Made by a program: the position numbers and the translations under genes. The notes below the pieces were generated by a model, which did no database searches, was not told the origin of the DNA, and saw only the letters and a list, made by a program, of their open reading frames with translations. From Phylloscopus collybita (taxonomy: Eukaryota; Chordata; Aves; Passeriformes; Phylloscopidae), in NCBI GenBank assembly GCA_027886175.1, contig JAJNNQ010000024.1, forward strand, positions 28,499,001-28,563,000: 64,000 nt of DNA, written 5' to 3'. Positions 56,501 to 64,000 of this stretch are shown one piece after another (position 1 is the stretch's first letter; each line of letters starts with the position of its first letter).

Positions 56501-59500
56501 TGTGTGTTCTTGTTATCATTGTTAGCTTTCCAAGTGCATGAAAACCCATCAGTGTGATTTTCCTTGACTCTACAAGCACATTTTGTTTGTCTCTGCTGCC
56601 ACTGAGAGCTTTTGGCAACCACCAGCAGAAGGAAAGTGTCCATGCTCTGCTTAGTTTTTCTATTTCTATTCAAATTCCTGGCAAAATCTCCAAGAGTATT
56701 CCTGTCAGCTTCACTCTGCTTCAGCTTGATAAGGCTTGGAGCCACAGGGAAAGGAAAACTGAGAAAAACATATCAGAATTAATGCATGTTTTCCTCAAAG
56801 TAAGAATACTGTGTAGAGTGACTTAAAGGTTGCATCTGTAACTTCAACCCATTCCCTGTGGGTTGGGCACCCTGTCTGGAAAATAACCAGCTGGTGTAAC
56901 CATAGATCTCTCAGCTTGATGGAGAAATAGGTGAAGGTAGGGTTGGAACCTGTGCTGTGCACAGTATCAGCCAAGAGGATAAGCTGTTGCCTGTGGAGTG
57001 CTGGCTGGTCACTTCCCTGTGTTCCACACTGACCTCTGGCTGGAATGCTGTGTCTCTTAGATTAAAAATCCATCTGATAAATGCGTGCCCTGACTTATAG
57101 TATTGATGCCTTTTTTGTTTTATCTGCGATGGGCATTTTATTATTTGAAGTACAAGAAGTAATTGCCCTTCAAGTAAAGGTTATCAGTTTAACTTCTTTT
57201 AGCTTTGCAAATTGAAATAGATTGCAGCAAGAAGATCTCTGTAAAATCTGTGAATATTGCTAAGCCGTTTATAGTGATGAAAGCTGAACTGCAGCATTCC
57301 TTTCTTTTATTCTAGTGACTTGTTCTTTTGAAACTGCATCCTTGATAATATTGTCTGCAAAGGGTGTTATTCTTCTAGGCGTGAGCATCTGTAAGTCAGA
57401 TCAAAAGCTCATGGAGAATTCTGTAGCTTGTATTGCAGTCTCTCTGTTACTGGATGCAGTTCAAGGGTATAGTATGTTGGCTCAGTTGGTATTTTGGTGT
57501 AGTTTTCTTGACTGAAAGAAAAAGTACCTATCTGTGGTTCCCACTGGGCTTCCTTTGGATAGTCCCTCTGTCCAATTGTGTTCTTCTTGGCTTAATGTCT
57601 GGCCTTATTTATCCACAGTAGGACCAAAGGAAGAACACTGTCAGTTCAGAGCTGCTGAGGTTGTGCTTATGAGCTGGAGCAGAAATAGCGTCTGGAGAGA
57701 AAGAAAGGATTCCTCTCTTCCAGTTTATAGTGAATACATATTAAATCATCTGAGGCTTCTGAATTACCAATAATTTGAAGTGTGTCTCATGCAGTCCAAT
57801 TTTTGAATGTTTAATTTACCTTTTTAAGAGACATGTCTTTGCTTAAAAATTGTGTTACAGTAATTTTAATTTAGTTGAGCTAAAAATGATCTGCACACTG
57901 AGGTAAATGAGCAACATGGTGTTCCTCTAGATAATATAAAGTTATTCTTAAGGTGCTTTTTTCCTTTTTTTTTAAACATTAAAGGTTAAATTGTTCCCCT
58001 TCTCTAATTGCAAATCCAGCTCATCAGGAAGGGGAAATTGTAGTATGAGGTGTAGGTTAATGTTGTTGTGAAATGCTAAAGGAAATTTAGTTGATATCTT
58101 AAATTTTTTCGAGTTTACTGCCTAAACTATGGTCAAGGAATAAATACATATAAAGGCAGTTCCATATACACATTGCAAGGTGTGATCAAGTTGCTGTTTC
58201 ACAGCTGAGTTACAGCACTGCCTTGCCCTTAGAGCACCTTGCATGCCTCATTCTCCTCTGATAACCTGCTGTGGCCCCCTGGCAGAGCTTATTAACTTGT
58301 ATCCTGTACAGTGCTCTAGAGAAATGTATTTTAAACTGCTGACTGGGCCCCTGGACTGTCTTTGTATTCCTGTGCTTGGTTCTTGGCCAGAAAAAAAGCT
58401 GCTGTCTTTTTTGGCTTTCAGTTTAAGATCAGAGTGATACAGCTGGATGTGTTTTCTCCCAAAGTGCTGTCAGGGTACAAGCTCAAGCGTGCCCATCCTG
58501 TACAGTTATGTGCCTTCCAGAGCACATAGCAGGTCAGGCATGGAGCTTGAAGAAAGAAAATCTGTTGACCCACGTTCAGGTAAGCGATTCTGCCGCTTGA
58601 GGAACGAGCTTTTTTGCAGTCTAGAGTTATCACGGGTTTTTTTCCTTGAACAATGTGAGATTTGGGAATGCAGAAAGAGGAGGGTGGAAGTGCAGGCACA
58701 TCCTGGGATCTCAAGTGCAAGGCAAGAAGTGTTTTAGAAGTAAACAGTCCAGTGTTCAGTGTTGCACCTAAAATGTGCTCTTCTGAGAGAGGCAACAGTA
58801 ACAAGAGGCATGAAACCTACTTGGTGAAGATTTGCACTTCAAAAGGATTGGCAAGGCTTTTAATTCTCTCTACCAGGGATGGCCAGGAAGGGCATTTCAT
58901 CAGAACACAGCATCCTGTCTTCAATGATTAAAAGAAATCTGGGTGTCAGAAGGAAACAGGCAGCTGCTTTGACAGAACAGGAAAAGCTCAATAATACAAA
59001 ACTGTTCTGAAAATGCCAGTCTAAAATCGCATCATGGAAGCATTTTCTCTCTGCACAGTCAAAATTTTTCTTCCTCTTGGGCTGTTTAATATTTTTATTC
59101 TTACTGTCTTGTTTCTTCTTGGGGTCTTCACATGAGTTAACACTAGTGGCTAATAATAATCAAATTCTTTGGTTGTGCTAACAGGTGGAGCTGAGGCAGA
59201 CTGTCTTTCCTGGATTCCCTTTGCTGTTAGTCTGAAACAGTATGATCTAGTTTGCTGACTTCAGGCTAGGGAAAAGAGTTAAACGACACTCCTTCTGAAA
59301 ACAATCCTGCTGAGAAGTAGATAAATGCCTTTAGTAGTTTTACTGCATGACTGGAGTATATAAACTCCTAATGTCCATGATTATGGGAATACTTGAATAC
59401 TGTAGTTTTAAGTTGCAAAGAGATCGGCAACTTCTGAATGGTAATTCAGTGGAGGTGAAAGAAGAGATACCTTTTTAATTTCCATAATAATTGCACTGAG

Positions 59501-62500
59501 CTGCTGAAACTGATTAAAAAGGGCTTTGCTTATCTACCCTGAAGCCTAAAAAGCGGGGAGGGTAGGACAAGGATGTAACTTGACCATAAAAGACAAAGGA
59601 TTAAGTGATTTGTGAATCTTCACTCAAGCTGAAATGGAGAGAAGGCAGTCTCTGTGGCTCTTCCTACTTTGTGAACAAGATCACATGAATATATGATTGT
59701 TGTTGGGAACAGACCACATCAATTTTAAAACCAAACAAAACATTCTTTTCTTATGAGAAGACAGTAAGAGCTGAAGTTAAATTGGCTGATCTGTATATCT
59801 CTGTAAAAATCTTTAAAATGTCAGAGAAGCTGATGAAGGAAGAGGCAATAATTCTCACCTGCTGTATATGATGCTAAAACTTTGGGCTGGTTCTATGGTT
59901 GACTTGATCTTTTTTTTTTTTTGCATTTTAAAGAATTTAACTCAAGGAAATCTGTGTTCTCAAGCCACAGTTGAGCTGCTCACTATCACCCAAATATTTT
60001 TATATGATAACTGAACATCAGATGTCTATACTGGAATGATTTTGTTGAGGATTGAGTTCCTCAGTCCTGCCTGTGGTCCTCCCTCGGCCAAGGTCTTGCC
60101 ACTGGTAAATGCTTTAGTGATTCATCTCAATCTGCCTGGAGCTGGAAGTTAATGACCCACAAAAGCAGTAAGTTGTAAAGCTGACAGGAACTTGCTGCTT
60201 TCAGGCAAGGAAGGCTGCTGTGCTTCTCAGCAGTTTAGTATTTGCTTCCAAAACATGATCCTGGTTGTCATCTGAATCTGTAGTACTCATTCAGCAGTTG
60301 AGTGTTAAGGACCTGCCACCTTGTGTGTTCTTAAGACTGCAGTGGTTACAGTCTAGTGAAAGGAAAACAACTACAGTTGTGGAACCAGAGAAGATGTGAC
60401 TGAGCCTGAGTTTGACCTGTGCCCATCAGCCTGCAGCTTTTAGCTCCTCCTAAATGCTCCTTGAGTGACTGTGTTGTTTAGATACCACAGCTTAAACTGG
60501 GCATGAGCTCCAGAAATCTCCCTTTATTGCATCCTTACATGGCTTTATCACTTATTACTTAGGTTCTCTGTCTTCCAGATGGGAAATACATAACACTGTT
60601 TCCTCACACTTGCTTGATTTGCCTGGTTAGACTGATAGTTTTTGAAGCAGAATTTTTTGTACCAAATATTTTTGCAGTACTCCAATTCTCTGCAGTTCTG
60701 AGCTTTGGTATCCCACATGAGTAGGACCAATGCCTCATAAATACCAGTGAGTCTCTGCTGGTTTTCAGCACTGTTCTGAAATTTTATCCTTATATTTAAC
60801 GAGATGACAAAATGATAAACAAATTTTTACAAATCTCAGAGGTTCTGCTGTCTTTTGCTGCTCTCTTGGATTGAAAGAGACTTTGTTACCTTGTTAGATG
60901 AATCATTTACACCATGCTTCTCCCTCTTCAGAGTACAGGTAATGAGTTATGTCTCAGATTCAAGATCATTGGAGCACTGCTGCTCTTGCCCCTGTAAAAG
61001 AAAGGAATAAGAGCTTGCTTCTCTTAACCCCTTTTTATTTGAATTTTAATTTATTAACTCACTTCTATCAACTCTGGTGCATTTCTAATAGCAAGATGGC
61101 AATTTCCCTTGGAGTTGTGCCAATTCTGCTTGCTCTGATGGAAGCGTTTGTGGCACCAAGCATGAGTGCGTGCTTAAGGAGAGGGAAAGCAAATGCAAGT
61201 AAACAGCACAGCGGGCCTGCTCTTTGAAACTCCCTGTGAGGGCTCAAAGATTTGCAATTAATGTCCGTATGTTTGTTTATAATCAGTTTTGAAAGAGCAT
61301 TAAGACCCTGTAAGCTACTGAATGCTGAAAGACAGGAAATCGGGTTTGGAAATCTGGGAATTAATTTCTGTAGCTGTTGTTTGTTTTCTTCTCAGATCAC
61401 TGCGTGCATCAGATTTGTGCAATAAAAAATAATTTTAGTATGTATTTACTGATTTTTTTATTAAGGCTATATAAAGTCGCTTTCTTTAATGTAACGGCAG
61501 TGTTTGCTTACAGGTATGCTGTACAATTTCATGGTGTCAAAACATTGATTCCTCAACTTGTAATGACTCTTCATGTAAGGTCTGCTGTCAGCCGTGATGC
61601 AAAATCCTTTAAGATAATCTATGATAGGCCTTTTCAGGTTACAGCAGTTAAAACTTGGAATTGATCTCTTAGTCAGAAGTTACTTGTTTGAGAATATCCT
61701 GTGTGATATAGTTGCAGGTGTAGGCACTCACTTGGATCATTTGCATCAGTCTTTATAGGTGCCCCAATATTGCAGAGTCTGAATGGTGATAAGGGATACT
61801 GCTTTTGTACCTATTCTGCCCATCCAGAGGTGCCTTTATAAGGCTCACAGCCATCATCTGTAGGCAGTATAGAAAGTAAAGTGCAAGTATGGAAAGAACA
61901 ATGGAAAAATATGCTTTGGACTTTGCTAAACATCATCTTGTTGGCAAATGACAATTGATGTAATTCATAAAGACAGTTTTTCATTCCAGTTGCGTTTTCT
62001 ACGCGGAGAATTTGCCACCTTTTCCAATTTTGTCTTGTTAGTATATACATATGCACCTAAGAGTCTACATTCAAAATCTTTAGGAGAAAGTAGGAAATTG
62101 AAGTGAACCAGGACAGACTCTTGTAATGCTCTCTAAGGCTAACAGTAAGCAATGATCTTTTTTCCAAAAGTGGTATTCTCCACCAGGTATGCAATCATGT
62201 TGGAATTAATTTATCTGGATGACGTTTCTTTAGTTTGCTGATAAGCATCCAGAACAGTTGAAGATCATCTCTTCTCCCAACCAAAATAGATTGCTTCCCA
62301 TTTTTCTCATTATCCTTTATCTTATCTCATTATCCTTCTCTAAAACTTAAACTTTGGCTCACTTTTTTTTTTCTCTAATAGCTCATACTCCTGATCAGTT
62401 CCCTCCTTATGAGTAAATTCTCTTCCATGCTTTAGTCTCTATCAATATCCAGTTTTCCTGAATGTGTTATGGAGTACAATCTCTAACAAAGTGGGCTGAA

Positions 62501-64000
62501 TCTCAGCTGTCCTCCACCCTTTCCCAATCCTGAATTCCAGTCACTACCATCATAGTTGTTATTTTTCTCTGCATTAACTCAAGGTAACTGCTATTCCTCA
62601 CTGAGCTGCAAGAGATTAGATAATGTCCTTGGAAGTAGGAAGGAGGAGAAAAGGCCATCTGCAGCAGTCTCCAAAGTGGGATGCATGCAAAACAATCCAT
62701 CATGGTGGGAGGAATACAAAGAAAATATTTTTGTAACATCAACAAAAATCTTCTAAACCAGTTTTTCATCTTTATCTTATTCCTAATTCTATTTTTGTGT
62801 ATGCTTTATAATATATAGCATATTATTACAGTACTATATATATAATTTTGAGTAAATATCCTCATAGTTTGCTCAAAAGATTTTTTTCACTGATGGGGTG
62901 TGCAATCAAAAAATCTGGAGCTTCAGATTTCCTCTCTTCTCTTCCAAGGACAATTTCCAGTTCCTTGCCCATGTCAAGATCTTTTTAAGTTTTTTAATCC
63001 TTATTTTTTTTAATCCAAAGCATTATGATTTTGTTATTTGAGGGTTAAATCAGACTCTGGGTTTGTTTATAAATTTGAAAGGCAGTGTTTTGTGCTCTTG
63101 AGAACATTTGCATGGATTTTAATAAAGCAGCTTGATCTTCTGCTGACTGCTTTTGTCAAAAATCTGAATGTTTCTTCTTCCTTCCACTGGAACCTTTTGT
63201 CGATCTTTCCTTGACCCTGAAGTAAACTCTTTATACACACTGAATACACTGTTGTGAGTTTGAGATTTCTCTGGCATCTTTAACCTGTCCCACGTGTTTC
63301 TGTGCATCCCTTTGGACGTGCATCAGATAAAATGGATTACTGTGACTCTTACGTGATGAGCTAGCTGCAAGGTAGTCCTTGGTGCACACAGAGAGCATGC
63401 CACTGCCTTTGTAGTGCTGTTCTTCATCTTCTGCCCAAGGAGAATTGAGGCTATTCCAGTTTGGGATTGCAGTGATAACAAATGATTGCTTTTGTACCTG
63501 CTTCCCATTAAAAGCTCTTCTCTTCTCAACGCTGCAGGTTGCAGCTGAGCAAGGTTATGTGGTTTGAGGTTCTGCTTTTGTTTTTATTCTCTGTTACCTT
63601 ACTTTGTTGTAGCTCTAAGGCAAAACATCCCTGTGTGTTCAAATGGAACCAGAACAAATTGCTTCATTCCTCAGGTTGTTATGAGTGAGGGAAAGTTATT
63701 TTGGAAATATTTAGGAAAGTTGGAGCTTTTTGTTAAAAGAAAAGCCAGCAAATTTGATAGGATCTGTGTAAATAAGGAAAGATACTTACTGTCTGGGAAG
63801 ATGATTTTTTGATGGAAACTTGCTCTGCAAAAAAGTTTGTTTAATATAGGAATAGAAAAGTACTTGGAATACTTTTTCTTAGATTTTTCGAAAATGTATA
63901 CATTCAAAAATTTATTCAGGATGCAAGGCAGAGTGGAAAGTCTACAGACGTCAGACTCCGGAAGTTAATGCAGTGATGAACATGAAATATCTAAATGGAG
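50544..64000 (+). other. GTF2E1 intron 2, to window end
   Basis: At least 13.4 kb. I looked for the next expected exon (TFRCTFCHTEVEEDE, then AMPKKDARTLLARFNEQ) and did not find it, so the intron appears to run out of the window. It contains a hairpin at 56285-56343 and an A/T-rich patch near 62800-62850; the rest is unique A/T-leaning sequence. Confidence 0.65.
56285..56343 (+). repeat. Near-perfect inverted repeat / hairpin in GTF2E1 intron 2
   Basis: Arm TAGTGCCATATATGTGCTAG (56291-56310) is separated by the six-base loop ATGATG from CTAGCACATACATGGCACTA (56317-56336). Nineteen of 20 positions are complementary. As RNA the stem can extend by about six further pairs (GCC to GGC) with one bulge and G-U pairs. 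Confidence 0.85.

Noticed and set aside
61377..61664. 95-codon frame following a T-rich tract and CTCAG, considered as the next GTF2E1 exon
   Set aside because: Its residues do not match the expected zinc-ribbon continuation (TFRCTFCHTEVEEDE), so the real exon is taken to lie beyond the window.

Overview
This window is vertebrate nuclear DNA, almost certainly from a bird. The evidence is large spliced genes with GT-AG introns, several CR1 LINE fragments (the dominant retroposon of avian genomes), an avian-style retroviral solo LTR, and short simple repeats. A passerine or other neoavian is likely, but the species cannot be named from the sequence alone.

Three genes are recognisable, in the order HGD - RABL3 - GTF2E1. 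I recall the same order from human chromosome 3q13. HGD (homogentisate 1,2-dioxygenase, tyrosine catabolism) is on the minus strand. Thirteen of its expected 14 coding exons lie between 220 and 23121; the last one falls off the left edge. The 13 exons sum to 1188 bp (396 codons), which puts the iron ligands exactly at the human positions His335, Glu341 and His371. RABL3 (Rab-like small GTPase) is complete on the minus strand, in 8 exons from 41902 to 31582, coding 236 residues. GTF2E1 (TFIIE alpha) is on the plus strand. It has a probable non-coding first exon ending at 42257 and a first coding exon at 50066-50543 (149 codons plus one base); the rest lies beyond the right edge.

RABL3 and GTF2E1 are head to head and share a GC-rich, CpG-dense promoter (about 41840-42300) with four CCAAT/ATTGG boxes and an NRF1-like site. 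The RABL3 start codon sits inside a YY1/TISU-like element, and GTF2E1 has a five-codon upstream ORF just before its start. The HGD 5' region lacks a CpG island and looks like a tissue-specific promoter.

The remainder is intron and intergenic DNA. It holds CR1 fragments, one about 480-bp solo LTR in RABL3 intron 2, a pure 56-copy GGAA microsatellite in HGD intron 1, an ATTCC pentamer array, long homopolymers, and a near-perfect hairpin in GTF2E1 intron 2. No bacterial-type system, CRISPR array, rRNA or tRNA was seen. Nearly all other open frames are chance frames in introns or in simple repeats. I found no convincing new multi-gene system; the most interesting items are regulatory and structural.
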